NCBI RefSeq assembly: GCF_900111125.1
Contig: NZ_FOGE01000019.1
Location: 26,468-90,467, forward strand
Source of the DNA: Sphingobium sp. YR768
GTDB taxonomy: Bacteria > Pseudomonadota > Alphaproteobacteria > Sphingomonadales > Sphingomonadaceae
DNA length: 64,000 bases
Reading direction: 5' to 3'
Under the pieces are notes generated by a model that saw only the letters and a list, made by a program, of their open reading frames with translations, was not told the origin of the DNA and made no database searches. The translations under genes and the position numbers were made by a program. Shown here in pieces: positions 17,424 through 26,184 of the stretch. The stretch's first letter is position 1, and every line of letters begins with the position of its first letter.

Positions 17424-18328
17424 GCGCTCAACACCTCCGCGCGGTTATAGTAATGGGACAGAAAATGGTCCGCGATGTCGCCGGAACGGGTAATCCAGGC
17501 GCGTCCGTCCTTCGCGATATGCTCCAGCACCCGCTCGAACGGGCCGATACGGTGCGGCTGACCGATCAGATAACTATGTAGGGGGATGCACATCACCGTC
17601 CCGGACTTCTGGCCCTCCTCGGCAAGGCGATCATATTGGCGGATCAAGGTGTCGGCATAGTCGCGCGGCGACATATTGTAGATGAAGAAGCCATAATGGT
17701 CGTTCACCTCCAGGCTGTATGGCATGGAGATGAGCCGTCCCTGCCCGACCGACACCGGTCCAGGCTGATCGTCATGATACAGGTCGCATGTATAGGTCAG
17801 GCCATATTCGGCGATCAGGTCCAGCGTACGCGGCGTGTGCGTCAGCGCGGGCGCTAGCCAGCCCTTGATCGTCTGTCCGGTCGCGTCTCGCACGGTGCGG
17901 ATAGAGTCCTCGATGATCGCGCGTTCCTGCGCCTCATTCATCCCGTAACTATAGCGGGTGTTATAGATGCCGTGGCTGAAGAACTCCCAACCTAGCTCAT
18001 TCGCGTTCGCCACCACCTCCGGCACATGCTGGCACAGCGCGACGGAGAGCGATACCGATCCTTTGAACCCGTGCTTTTCCATCATTTCTGCCATACGCCA
18101 ATGGCCGACGCGGTTAGCATAGTCGCGATGACCATAGCCCACGACATCGGGATGCGGCTTCGCCCAGCTCTTGCGGTGCGGGTTGGCGGGCGGATCCAGC
18201 TCGTAATATTCAAGGTTGGGCGAAATCCAGACGGCGCATGTCTTGCCGTCCGGCCATTCGATTTTCGGACGCCCGCGATAGGGGCTATAGCCATAAAGGC
18301 ACGGATCGGCTTCCCCTTCCCGCATCAA
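17420..18328 (-). CDS. Polysaccharide deacetylase-fold hydrolase, PuuE-like (copy 1)
   Basis: This 302-residue cytoplasmic protein is related to copy 2 and to the third copy at 55336. Motif 1 is CAVWISPNLEYYE, motif 2 is EFFSHGIYNTRY, and the segment HRDYANRVGHWRMAEMMEKHG matches the PuuE-type substrate-binding region. The C-terminal part (IPLHSYLIGQPHRIGPFERVLEHI) is shared by all three copies. PuuE converts allantoin to allantoate; this copy probably opens another cyclic ureide or imide (inference). It overlaps the isochorismatase-type amidase gene by 4 bases upstream and copy 2 by 4 bases downstream, so ring opening and amide removal are encoded side by side. Having two different copies in one operon suggests two related substrates or a heteromeric enzyme. 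Confidence 0.83.
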   Translation of the reverse strand: MMREGEADPCLYGYSPYRGRPKIEWPDGKTCAVWISPNLEYYELDPPANPHRKSWAKPHPDVVGYGHRDYANRVGHWRMAEMMEKHGFKGSVSLSVALCQHVPEVVANANELGWEFFSHGIYNTRYSYGMNEAQERAIIEDSIRTVRDATGQTIKGWLAPALTHTPRTLDLIAEYGLTYTCDLYHDDQPGPVSVGQGRLISMPYSLEVNDHYGFFIYNMSPRDYADTLIRQYDRLAEEGQKSGTVMCIPLHSYLIGQPHRIGPFERVLEHIAKDGRAWITRSGDIADHFLSHYYNRAEVLSA

Positions 18329-19008
18329 CGTGCCTCCAGCCAGTCGATCACCGTCTGCACTGGCTCCACATCGGCATATTTCAGCTGAAGGTCGGTAAGG
18401 TTGGCGAAATGATAGCTCTCATGCTTGTCCGCGCAGGTTTCGATCGGAACGATGGTGCGATAGCCACGGCTGAGGCTGTCGACCGCCGTCGCGCGAATAC
18501 AGCCGGAGGTGGAGCCGCCGGTAACGACGACGGTATCAACCTTGTGCCAGACGAGCAGGCTTTGCAGCGGCGTTTCGAAAAAGGCCGATGGCATGCGCTT
18601 GGTATAGATCGCGTCCCTGGCATGATCGATCTCGCACCGATCGTCAAAGGCATGGCGGCGGCTTCCATATTTGATGTTCTGAAGGCTGTCGGGCGTGTCG
18701 GTCCGCGTCCCCCAGATACCGGCATCGCTGGCGTCGTCCATATAAGCGACGTGGGTCCAGATGACGGGCATTCCCCTTTCCCGCGCCAGGCGAGAGATGG
18801 TGTTGGTATGTTCGATCTGGCGCGGATCGGTTTCATACGCCGTCTTAAACTCGTCGATCCGGGTGTAGGCGTTCTGGAAATCGACGTTGACGATCGCCAG
18901 CTTCTCCCCAAACCCAAATTTCGTCCGGGCCGGGTTGGCCATCACCTGATCGAATATCTCGCGCGCGGTGCGTCCATCTGTCACCATCTGCGTTCCAACG
19001 ATCGTCAT
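18325..19008 (-). CDS. Isochorismatase-fold amidase, N-carbamoylsarcosine/maleamate amidase type
   Basis: This 227-residue cysteine hydrolase has the catalytic set Asp43 (AIVNVDFQNAY), Lys137 (YTKRMPSAFF) and Cys170 (GGSTSGCIRATAVDSL). The long N-terminus and the STSGCIRAT signature are those of N-carbamoylsarcosine amidohydrolase and maleamate amidase NicF rather than of isochorismatase proper. It should hydrolyse a carbamoyl or half-amide to the free acid, releasing ammonia. It overlaps the HMG-CoA-lyase-like gene upstream and the PuuE-like gene downstream by 4 bases each, placing deamidation between ring opening and carbon-skeleton cleavage in the encoded pathway (inference). A second amidase of the same type is at 43138-43764. 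Confidence 0.88.
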   Translation of the reverse strand: MTIVGTQMVTDGRTAREIFDQVMANPARTKFGFGEKLAIVNVDFQNAYTRIDEFKTAYETDPRQIEHTNTISRLARERGMPVIWTHVAYMDDASDAGIWGTRTDTPDSLQNIKYGSRRHAFDDRCEIDHARDAIYTKRMPSAFFETPLQSLLVWHKVDTVVVTGGSTSGCIRATAVDSLSRGYRTIVPIETCADKHESYHFANLTDLQLKYADVEPVQTVIDWLEAR

Positions 19009-19973
19009 GCCAAACCTCCTTCGCGCTGCGCTGCCGCCGGGGAAAAGCCCTTGGGCAAACCTGCATCGGGAGTGAAACCGTAGAGCGGTTCGCCCTCAAG
19101 CGCGGCCGCCACCTGTGTCCGCACAGCGAACAGATGGTCCATGTCGATGCCGGTGCGCAGGCCCATCGCCTCCAGCATGAAGACCAGATCTTCGGTCACG
19201 ATATTGCCGCTGGCGCCTGGGGCAAAGGGGCAGCCGCCAATGCCGCCCAATGAACTGTCGAGCGTGTCCAGCCCGCATTCGATCGCGGCCAGCGCATTGG
19301 CCAGGCCAAGGCCGCGAGTATTGTGCAGGTGGATGCCGGTCACGGCTCGCTCCCCCACAACGCCGCGCACCAGCCCGATCAGGCGACGGACGGCGGACGG
19401 GTCGGCATAGCCGGTCGTATCGGACAGGCCGACTTCGTCGCAGCCCGCCGCCATCAAGCCTTCGGCCAAGCGCGCGATCTGAGCATCGGGGATGGCGCCC
19501 TCCAGCGTACAGCCGAACACGGTCGACAGGCTGCCTTCGAAATGGGGTCGCTGCCCGTGCGGAAGAGCCGCGATAATGCCGGCGATCGCCTTCGCCTCGG
19601 CCAGCACCTGCTCATGCGTCTTGCGCAGATTGGCGAGGCTGTGAGTTTCGGACACAGAAAGCGGCAGCGTCAGCTTGTCAGCGCCCGCCTCCAGCGCAGC
19701 CTGCGCGCCGCGCGCATTGGGGACCAGTACCGCAACGGTCAGCCCCGGAATGGTCTTGGCAAAGCGCACGAGTTCAGCCGTGTCCGCCAGTTGCGGCAGC
19801 AGCTTTGCCGGAACGAAGCTCCCCACCTCTATCTCGCGCACGCCTGCGGCCGCCTCGCCTGCGACCCATGCCTTCTTGGCTTCCAGCGGCATGATCGCCT
19901 TGATGCTTTGCAGACCGTCGCGCGGTCCCACTTCGCTTACCAGAATATCTATGTCCGCTGCGCGGTCAGTCAT
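19005..19973 (-). CDS. HMG-CoA lyase family (3-hydroxyacyl-CoA C-C lyase)
   Basis: This 322-residue TIM-barrel lyase has the DRE-TIM signature VSEVGPRDGLQ at the N-terminus, a metal-binding HLHNTRGLG motif and the catalytic-cysteine loop GGIGGCPFAPGASGNIVTED. Family members cleave 3-hydroxy-3-methylglutaryl-CoA or similar tertiary 3-hydroxyacyl-CoAs into acetyl-CoA or propanoyl-CoA and a keto acid. Because it diverges from a class III CoA transferase followed by a LeuC/LeuD pair, a substituted malyl-CoA or citramalyl-CoA is a better guess than HMG-CoA for leucine breakdown; no leucine-pathway acyl-CoA dehydrogenase or carboxylase genes are near. It starts at 19973 and is the first gene of the five-gene minus operon that ends at the IS. 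Confidence 0.9.
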   Translation of the reverse strand: MTDRAADIDILVSEVGPRDGLQSIKAIMPLEAKKAWVAGEAAAGVREIEVGSFVPAKLLPQLADTAELVRFAKTIPGLTVAVLVPNARGAQAALEAGADKLTLPLSVSETHSLANLRKTHEQVLAEAKAIAGIIAALPHGQRPHFEGSLSTVFGCTLEGAIPDAQIARLAEGLMAAGCDEVGLSDTTGYADPSAVRRLIGLVRGVVGERAVTGIHLHNTRGLGLANALAAIECGLDTLDSSLGGIGGCPFAPGASGNIVTEDLVFMLEAMGLRTGIDMDHLFAVRTQVAAALEGEPLYGFTPDAGLPKGFSPAAAQREGGLA

Positions 19974-20046
19974 GTCAGCTACCCTTCGACACTAAGGCCG
20001 ATTGCCATATCCCGACCATGACAGCCGTCGAGCATCGAGGATGGAA

Positions 20047-21231
20047 ATGACCGAAGAGCAACTACCCCTGGCCGGAATCCGTGTAGTAGAGTTCACTCAT
20101 ATGGTGATGGGACCATCCGTCGGCGTGATCCTGGCCGACCTTGGCGCAGAGGTGGTGAAGGTCGAACCCAAGGGCGGCGACCAAACCCGCAAGCTGCTGG
20201 GTTCGGGCGCAGGCTATTTCCCGATGTTCAACCGGAACAAGCGCAGCCTGTGCCTCGACCTGAAGGACCAGCGCGATGTCAATGTTGCCCGCAAGCTGAT
20301 CGCTAGGTCCGATATCGTGGTGGAAAATTTCCGTCCCGGCACGCTGGATCGGCTGGGCTTGGGTTACGACACTCTTTCGGCCAATCATCCCGAACTCATC
20401 TATTGTTCGGCCAAGGGTTTCCTCAACGGCCCTTATGAACATCGCACGGCGCTGGATGAAGTGACCCAGATGATGGGCGGCCTCGCCTATATGACCGGCC
20501 CGCCCGGACGCCCCCTGCGCGCAGGCTCTTCGGTGGTCGATATCACTGGCGGCATGTTCGGGGTGATCGGCATCCTGGCGGCGCTGGAACGACGACATCG
20601 CACGGGCGTGGGCGGCGCAGTCAAATGTTCGCTTTATGAAACAACGGCTTTCCTGGTGGGTCAGCACATGGCGCAGATGGCCGTCACGGGTAAAGCCGCC
20701 CAGCCCATGCCAGTGCGCATTTCGGCCTGGGCAATCTATGACGTGTTCGAGACAAGCCGTGAAGGCGAACAATTGTTCGTCGGAGTCGTATCGGATGGAC
20801 AATGGCGCACTTTCTGTGGCGCGTTCGATCTGGAGGAGCTGGGCCTCAACCCCGATTATGTGACCAATAATGGCCGCGTCGTCGCGCGCGACGTCATCCT
20901 GCCGCAGGTCCGGACTCTGTTTCAGGCCATGCCGCGCGAGATACTGGTCGAAAAGCTGGAAGAACTGGGCCTTCCCTTCGCGCCGATCACACGGCCCGAC
21001 GAACTTTTTGACGATCCGCATCTCGCGGATGGGGGGTTGCTGGATGTTACCATTTCGGGTGGCGCAAAGACCCGCTTGCCGGGCCTGCCGATCGAATTTG
21101 ACGGCGCGCGCACCGGGCTGCGTCATGACATCCCGCAGGTCAACGAAGGCGCCGACGCGATATTGCGAGAACTCGGCCTGCCCGAAGCCGACATCGCCCG
21201 GATCGTCGGCGCAACGGAAGCGGCCCTGTGA
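20047..21231 (+). CDS. Class III CoA transferase (CaiB/BaiF family)
   Basis: This 394-residue family III CoA transferase has an N-terminal LAGIRVVEFTHMVMGPSVG, the segment VENFRPGTLDRLGLGYDTL, and the catalytic Asp in SVVDITGGMFGVIGILAAL. These enzymes move CoA from a donor such as succinyl-CoA to a carboxylic acid acceptor. I start it at the ATG at 20047, with GAGG five bases upstream; earlier in-frame starts at 20041 and 20002 exist. The stop overlaps the GTG start of the LeuC-like gene, and the gene diverges from the HMG-CoA-lyase-like gene with 73 bases between. The inferred job is to activate a hydroxylated diacid made by the LeuC/LeuD enzyme so that the HMG-CoA-lyase-like enzyme can cleave it. 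Confidence 0.92.
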   Translation: MTEEQLPLAGIRVVEFTHMVMGPSVGVILADLGAEVVKVEPKGGDQTRKLLGSGAGYFPMFNRNKRSLCLDLKDQRDVNVARKLIARSDIVVENFRPGTLDRLGLGYDTLSANHPELIYCSAKGFLNGPYEHRTALDEVTQMMGGLAYMTGPPGRPLRAGSSVVDITGGMFGVIGILAALERRHRTGVGGAVKCSLYETTAFLVGQHMAQMAVTGKAAQPMPVRISAWAIYDVFETSREGEQLFVGVVSDGQWRTFCGAFDLEELGLNPDYVTNNGRVVARDVILPQVRTLFQAMPREILVEKLEELGLPFAPITRPDELFDDPHLADGGLLDVTISGGAKTRLPGLPIEFDGARTGLRHDIPQVNEGADAILRELGLPEADIARIVGATEAAL

Positions 21232-22658
21232 CGACAAACACCGGCATCGGACGCACCCTCTTCGACAAATTATGGGACATGCATTGCATCGACGATCTTG
21301 GGGACGGCACTGGCCTGATCCTGATCGACCGGGTCATGCTGCATGAACGCACCGGTGGCGTCGCACTAGAAAGCTTGGCGGCGGCGGGGCGCACCGTGAA
21401 TGCGCCTGCGCAAGTGTTCGCGACGATGGACCATGTCGTCGATACGCTGCCGGGCCGCACCGACGCCACGATCATGCCGACCGGCCGCGACTTCATCCTT
21501 GCTACGCGTACGGCAGCGCAGGCCGCCGGGATCACCTTGTTCGACCTGGGCGACGATCGACAGGGCATCGTCCATGTCGTCTCGCCCGAACAAGGGATTA
21601 TCCTGCCGGGCCTGACGCTGGTTTGCCCGGACAGCCACACATGCAGCCAGGGCGCCTTGGGCGGCCTCGCCTGGGGGATCGGGTCGACCGAGGCGGAACA
21701 TGCGCTGGCGACGTCGACACTGCGCGTGCGCAAACCCAAAAGCATGCGCATTACGATCGAGGGGTCGCTGGCCGCTGGCGTCACGGCCAAGGATCTGGCC
21801 CTGCATCTTCTCGGCCGATTTGGCGCAGCGGGCGCAAAAGGCCATGTGGTTGAATATGCCGGGTCGGCGGTGCGCGCGTTGGAGATCGAAGAGCGACTGA
21901 CGCTGTGCAACATGGCCACCGAACTGGCCGCCTTTACCGCTATCGTCGCCCCTGATGAAAAGGCCTTCGCCTATCTGGAGGGGCGTCCCTATGCGCCCAC
22001 GGGCGACGAATGGGCGCGTGCGGTCGAAAGCTGGCATGACCTTCGCAGCGACGATGGCGCTCGCTTCGATACGGATTTGCGGATCGATGCGGCCGACGTC
22101 GCTCCGGGCATAACATGGGGCACCAGTCCGCAACATTATGCGCCGATCGATGCTGTCGTGCCCGCTTATGAGGGAGTTGCTGCGCGCGACAGCCGGGAAG
22201 CCTATGACCGGGCGCTCGATTATATGGGCGTGGCGGCGGGTCAGTCTCTGCGCGACCTGCGCATCGACGCGGCCTTCATCGGCTCCTGCACGAATGCGCG
22301 CCTGTCCGACCTGCGCCGCGCTGCCGCTGTGTTGAAAGGGCGGCATGTCGCACCGGGCGTCCGCGCCATTTGCGTGCCGGGATCGAGTCGGGTCAAGGCA
22401 GCGGCCGAAGCGGAGGGACTGGACGCAATATTCCGCAATTCAGGTTTCGAATGGCGGGAATCGGGTTGCTCCATGTGCTTCTTTGCTGGCGGGGAAAGTT
22501 TCGGCGCGGGCGAGCGGGTGGTAAGTTCGACCAACCGTAATTTCGAAAGCCGTCAGGGACCGGGTACGCGAACCCACCTTGCTTCGCCGGAGACGGTGGC
22601 CGCATCCGCCATTGCCGGGATGATCGCGGACCCGCGCCTCTTGCAGACAGGGAACTGA
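21228..22658 (+). CDS. LeuC-type hydro-lyase large subunit (copy 1)
   Basis: This 476-residue aconitase-superfamily protein matches the large subunit of 3-isopropylmalate dehydratase, with the 4Fe-4S ligands Cys354 (IGSCTNARL), Cys414 and Cys417 (SGCSMC). It also has the LVCPDSHTCSQGALGGLAWGIG substrate region. It starts with GTG at 21228 in a 4-base overlap with the CoA transferase stop. Real leucine-biosynthesis leuC genes sit near leuB and leuD; here the context is catabolic and a second full pair lies at 50512-52487. A hydration or isomerisation of an unsaturated substituted diacid (maleate, citraconate or dialkylmaleate type) is therefore more likely than 2-isopropylmalate isomerisation (inference). 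Its partner is the LeuD-like gene 3 bases downstream. Confidence 0.9.
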   Translation: MTTNTGIGRTLFDKLWDMHCIDDLGDGTGLILIDRVMLHERTGGVALESLAAAGRTVNAPAQVFATMDHVVDTLPGRTDATIMPTGRDFILATRTAAQAAGITLFDLGDDRQGIVHVVSPEQGIILPGLTLVCPDSHTCSQGALGGLAWGIGSTEAEHALATSTLRVRKPKSMRITIEGSLAAGVTAKDLALHLLGRFGAAGAKGHVVEYAGSAVRALEIEERLTLCNMATELAAFTAIVAPDEKAFAYLEGRPYAPTGDEWARAVESWHDLRSDDGARFDTDLRIDAADVAPGITWGTSPQHYAPIDAVVPAYEGVAARDSREAYDRALDYMGVAAGQSLRDLRIDAAFIGSCTNARLSDLRRAAAVLKGRHVAPGVRAICVPGSSRVKAAAEAEGLDAIFRNSGFEWRESGCSMCFFAGGESFGAGERVVSSTNRNFESRQGPGTRTHLASPETVAASAIAGMIADPRLLQTGN

Positions 22659-22661
22659 GCC

Positions 22662-23267
22662 ATGCAGCCCTTTACTACCCTCACCGCGACCGCCGCGCCG
22701 CTGCTGCGCGACAATGTCGACACGGACGCGATCATTCCCTCGCGCGAGATGAAATCCGTGTCGAAGACGGGACTGGCCGACGGCCTGTTCGCCGGTTGGC
22801 GCTATACGCAGATCGGCGGCCGCAATCCCGACCCTGCCTTCATCCTAAATCAGCCAGACTATGCCGCCGCGCAATTCCTGCTGTCGGGGGAGAATTTCGG
22901 TTGCGGGTCCAGTCGCGAACATGCCGCCTGGGCGCTCGCCGAATATGGCTTTCGCGCAATCGTCGCGCCCAGCTTCAACCCGATCTTTCGCGGGAATTGC
23001 ATCCGTAACGGCATCGTGCCGATTGAGCTGGAGAGCGGCCCGGTGGCAAACGCCGCTCAGGCCCTGCCATTGACCATCGACCTTGCTGCGCAAACCGTCG
23101 TGGCAGCATCGGGACAAAGCTGGCACTTCGCAATCGAGGCAGAGGCCAAGGCGATGCTGTTGGGCGGCCTCGACATGATCGACCTGACGCTCCAGCGCCG
23201 CGACAGGATCGAGGCATTCCGCGCCGCCGACAGGCACCAACGGCCATGGGCGTATTTCGCGGCGTGA
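22662..23267 (+). CDS. LeuD-type hydro-lyase small subunit (copy 1)
   Basis: This 201-residue swivelling-domain protein of the isopropylmalate dehydratase small-subunit family has DNVDTDAIIPSREM near the N-terminus, the [46 protein letters not shown] core and the RRDRIEAF C-terminal element. It forms the active enzyme with the LeuC-like subunit encoded 3 bases upstream. The substrate-recognition loop after DTDAIIP reads SREMKSVSKTGLADGLF, and the copy at 51885 differs ([17 protein letters not shown]), which suggests different substrates for the two pairs. It is the last gene of the plus operon starting at 20047 and is followed by a hairpin terminator. Confidence 0.9.
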   Translation: MQPFTTLTATAAPLLRDNVDTDAIIPSREMKSVSKTGLADGLFAGWRYTQIGGRNPDPAFILNQPDYAAAQFLLSGENFGCGSSREHAAWALAEYGFRAIVAPSFNPIFRGNCIRNGIVPIELESGPVANAAQALPLTIDLAAQTVVAASGQSWHFAIEAEAKAMLLGGLDMIDLTLQRRDRIEAFRAADRHQRPWAYFAA

Positions 23268-23279
23268 AACGACGAATGG

Positions 23280-23312
23280 GGGGACGGACACCAATCGGTA
23301 TCCGTCCCCTTT
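23280..23312. terminator. Terminator hairpin between convergent genes
   Basis: A 9-base-pair stem (GGGGACGGA at 23280-23288 with TCCGTCCCC at 23301-23309) and a 12-base loop lie between the LeuD-like gene and the convergent LLM monooxygenase gene, followed by TTT. It can serve both strands. Confidence 0.7.
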
Positions 23313-23317
23313 GCGCC

Positions 23318-24670
23318 TTACCAGACTTCCGGCTTTTCGATCAGCGCGGGGTTTGTTTCATACATGTTGGCCGGACGTTGGAGGCCAAGATTCTCGCGCA
23401 GCGTCGCACCTTCATACGCCTTGCGGAACGCGCCACGCGCTTGCAGGATTGGTACGACGCCATCGACGAACGTTTCCAGTCCGGCCGGCAGGACGGGCGG
23501 GGAAATGACGAAGCCGTCCGCGGCCCCTTCCTCGACCCAGGCCTGAAGCTCGTCGGCAACATCCTCTGCCGTGCCGACTATCGTGCGCCCCGTCCGCCCG
23601 GCCGCCACCCGGCGCGCCAGTTCTGCAAGCGGCAACTTTTCCCGCTCGGCCAGTTCGAGAACGCGGTCGCGCGTCGAATTCTGCCCCGCCAATGCAGCTT
23701 CCGGCAACGGCGCCAGTGGTGCATCATGGTCTGCGCCCGACAGATCGATATTGCCCAACAGCGCGCCCAGCTTGCTGATCGCTATGGAAGTCGGGATCAG
23801 CGAGTCGAGTGCGCGCTGCAACGCCTCTGCGTCCGCGCGCGTCGCCCCGATCACAGGCGTCATCGCCGGCATGATCTTGAGCGTTTCGGGCGACCGGCCA
23901 AATTCCGCGATCTGTTTATGCATCGCCGCGCGGAAAGCCTTGGCCGTTTCGATGCCGGGGTGGGAGGTGAAGATGACTTCCGCGCAACTGGCCGCAAAGC
24001 GCTGGCCGGTAGCAGACGCCCCCGCCTGCACCAGCACCGGATGCCCCTGCGGCCCGCGCGGTACGTTGAGCGGCCCCGCGACCTTGAAATGATCACCCGC
24101 ATGGTTGATGGCAGAAATGCGCGCAGGGTCGGTGTAGTGACCGCGATCCTTGTCCGCCAGAACCGCGCCATCCTGCCAGCTGTCCCACAGCTTGCGCGCG
24201 ACATCCACGAATTCGGCTGCCCGTTCATAGCGGGCGCCATGATCCATATGGGCCTCGCGACCGAAATTATGCGCCTCATTTTCCATCGTGGACGTCACGA
24301 TGTTCCAGCCCGCCCGGCCGTGGCTGAGATGATCCAGCGTCGCGAACCGGCGCGCCAGTTCATAGGGCTGGCAATAGGTGGTCGAAGCCGTACCGATCAG
24401 GCCGATATGCTTCGTGACGGCGGCGATCGTCGAAAGGACCAGTGCAGGATCAAGCTTGGGAGTTTCGAGGCACGCAAAGATTTCTGCCCCCTTCACCGGT
24501 GCATATCCTACCGAATCCGCCAGGAACACGCCGTCGAACAGGCCCCGTTCCGCCGTCTGGGCGAGCGAACGAAAATAGTCGATGTCACATAGCGCATCTG
24601 CGGCCGCGCCGCTATGCCGCCAGCCTGCGATATGCCCGCCGGTCTGCATCAGAAACGCCAAAAGCTTCAT
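23318..24670 (-). CDS. LLM flavin-dependent monooxygenase, NtaA/SnaA/DszA type (copy 1)
   Basis: This 450-residue bacterial luciferase-like protein is of the nitrilotriacetate monooxygenase component A subgroup. Features are QTGGHIAGWRHSGA, FLADSVGYAP, the IGTASTTYCQPYELARRFATLDHLSHGRAGWNIVTS segment, and the FNREAHMDHGARYERAAEF-like region (here NFGREAHMDHGARYERAAEF). Such enzymes use FMNH2 from a separate reductase to oxygenate N- or S-containing compounds. The start at 24670 has an excellent ribosome site (AGGAGG, spacing 6). It stands alone on the minus strand, diverging from an MFS gene, with a candidate operator in the shared promoter region. The flavin reductase at 15969 is the likely electron partner. 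Substrate unknown; copy 2 is at 31541. Confidence 0.92.
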   Translation of the reverse strand: MKLLAFLMQTGGHIAGWRHSGAAADALCDIDYFRSLAQTAERGLFDGVFLADSVGYAPVKGAEIFACLETPKLDPALVLSTIAAVTKHIGLIGTASTTYCQPYELARRFATLDHLSHGRAGWNIVTSTMENEAHNFGREAHMDHGARYERAAEFVDVARKLWDSWQDGAVLADKDRGHYTDPARISAINHAGDHFKVAGPLNVPRGPQGHPVLVQAGASATGQRFAASCAEVIFTSHPGIETAKAFRAAMHKQIAEFGRSPETLKIMPAMTPVIGATRADAEALQRALDSLIPTSIAISKLGALLGNIDLSGADHDAPLAPLPEAALAGQNSTRDRVLELAEREKLPLAELARRVAAGRTGRTIVGTAEDVADELQAWVEEGAADGFVISPPVLPAGLETFVDGVVPILQARGAFRKAYEGATLRENLGLQRPANMYETNPALIEKPEVW

Positions 24671-24713
24671 CGAAACCTCCTGTTGAACATAGCATCTCCT
24701 ATTGCACCTTATG

Positions 24714-24727
24714 GTGCGCTGCCGGGC
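24714..24727. promoter_or_regulatory. Inverted repeat in the LLM/MFS promoter region
   Basis: GCACC-TTAT-GGTGC is a perfect 5+5 inverted repeat, 43 bases upstream of the LLM monooxygenase start and 92 bases upstream of the MFS start. It differs from the 17-base island operator that lies 22 bases away, so it may be a second regulator site or part of the promoter. Confidence 0.3.
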
Positions 24728-24749
24728 GTCGTTCGTCCCTGTCCGTTAG

Positions 24750-24766
24750 TCGGACAAAGCTGCGGA
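24750..24766. promoter_or_regulatory. Island operator site 1 (TGTCCG-TTAGT-CGGACA)
   Basis: This perfect 6+6 inverted repeat with a 5-base spacer is the same layout as nine other sites in the island. It lies 53 bases upstream of the MFS start at 24820 and 79 bases upstream of the divergent LLM monooxygenase start at 24670, so it could control both. Proposed binder: the IclR-family protein encoded at 49633. Confidence 0.6.
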
Positions 24767-24819
24767 ACGCCGCGCTCCCATCGTCTCCGATGCCATGCTG
24801 CTGCTATAAGGAGACTATC

Positions 24820-26184
24820 ATGATCCACGCCGCCACTCCGTTTACACATGGAGCCTCGCCCAAACCGGAATTTCGGACCGGGGCGGCGCGGGCCTGGTTC
24901 GCCGTCATCATATTGTGCCTCGCCCAGATCGTATCGACCATAGATCGCGGCATGCTGGCGCTGGTCATCGATCCGGTCCGCGCGGACCTGGCGATCAGCG
25001 AAGTCCAGATCGCGCTGCTGCAGGGGCTGGCCTTCTCCATCTTCTACGTCACGATGGGCCTGCCGTTGGGCGCTGTCGCCGACGTCGTAAGTCGACGGCT
25101 GTTGCTGATATGCGGCATCCTGCTATGGAGCGCGGCGACGATCTGCGGCGGACTGTCCGCCGATTTCGGCCATATGTTCGCATCCCGGCTGTTCATTGGT
25201 GTTGGCGAAGCAGTATTGGGACCATGCGCCGTGACGATGATCACCGACATGTTTCCACCCGATCGGCGCGGCCGACCCATGTCGGTCTATGTCTTCGGAA
25301 CGATGATTGCTTATGGCCTGGGGTCGGTGGTGAGCGGATATATATTGCAAGCCGCGCCACAGGGCACATTCGCCTGGATACCATTGGTCGGAACATTGGC
25401 GCCGTGGCGGATCGCCTTTGTCCTGGTCGGCGCATTCGGCTTCGTCATTGCCGCCTTGATGCTGTTGATGCGCGATCCGCCGCGCCTTGGCGGAACCGGC
25501 GACGCCAGGACACGGGCAAGCCTGCCCGCCTCGCTCGCCTATTTTGCTGGCCAGCGCGGTATATTTGCGCCGCTCTATGCCATGGTCGCCTTTTTCGGTC
25601 TGGGCGGATCGGTGGCGACCGGGTGGGGCGCCGTGCTGCTCACCCGCGCCTATGGGTTCGACATCGGCGCGGCGGGTAAGAGCCTGGGAACCGGCCAGAT
25701 CATATGGGCCGTCATCGGTGCAGCGGTGGCGAGCGTCTTGATCGATCGCGTTGCACGACGCAGCGGTGTCGCAGGCAAGATTCGATTCGCTGCCTTCATG
25801 TGCCTCGCAGCCATTCCTGCGGCTCTCGGGGGGATGGTCGGCAACAGCATCGTCGCGATCGCCCTCCTGTCTGAAATCACCTGCGCCAGCGCCTTGTTCG
25901 GCACGGCCATGCTCTCGATCATATCGGAAGCCACGCCGACGCGCATGCGCGGGCTGTCCGTGGCGCTTTATGCCTTTGTCCTGACACTCATCGGCTTTTC
26001 CTGCGGCCCGTTGCTGGTGGCGTTCCTGACGGAACATGTGTTTCACAATCCAGCGGCTGTGGGTCATTCCATGGCGATCGTCGGGACCGTGTCGCTGGTG
26101 ATTGGGACAGGCTTCGGTTTCCTGGCCGCAGGCCGTTTCCACAGCTCCACGGCAAATGCGGCGCCGCTGGCTACACCGCAGTAA
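24820..26184 (+). CDS. MFS transporter, spinster-like (copy 1)
   Basis: This 454-residue inner-membrane carrier has about twelve membrane segments and the features of the spinster-like MFS group common in sphingomonads. These include an early acidic/basic motif in the first helix (STIDRGMLALVIDPVRADL), GLPLGAVADVVSRR between helices 2 and 3, and the signature GVGEAVLGPCAVTMITDMFPPDRRGRPMSVY. The ATG at 24820 is chosen because AAGGAGA lies 7 bases upstream; longer in-frame readings run through the divergent promoter and the LLM gene. Together with the TonB receptor 205 bases downstream it probably imports the island's substrate. A paralogue is at 30193. The direction of transport cannot be told. 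Confidence 0.92.
   Translation: MIHAATPFTHGASPKPEFRTGAARAWFAVIILCLAQIVSTIDRGMLALVIDPVRADLAISEVQIALLQGLAFSIFYVTMGLPLGAVADVVSRRLLLICGILLWSAATICGGLSADFGHMFASRLFIGVGEAVLGPCAVTMITDMFPPDRRGRPMSVYVFGTMIAYGLGSVVSGYILQAAPQGTFAWIPLVGTLAPWRIAFVLVGAFGFVIAALMLLMRDPPRLGGTGDARTRASLPASLAYFAGQRGIFAPLYAMVAFFGLGGSVATGWGAVLLTRAYGFDIGAAGKSLGTGQIIWAVIGAAVASVLIDRVARRSGVAGKIRFAAFMCLAAIPAALGGMVGNSIVAIALLSEITCASALFGTAMLSIISEATPTRMRGLSVALYAFVLTLIGFSCGPLLVAFLTEHVFHNPAAVGHSMAIVGTVSLVIGTGFGFLAAGRFHSSTANAAPLATPQ

Noticed and set aside
21228..23267. LeuC/LeuD copy 1 as the leucine biosynthesis enzyme.
   Set aside because: No leuA or leuB is nearby, a second pair exists in the same island, and the gene is coupled to a CoA transferase; the catabolic reading is preferred, though leucine synthesis is not strictly excluded.
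24442..24819. Possible N-terminal extension of the MFS gene from 24442.
   Set aside because: The extension would overlap the divergent LLM gene and the operator region, has no membrane or MFS character, and the ATG at 24820 has a strong ribosome site.
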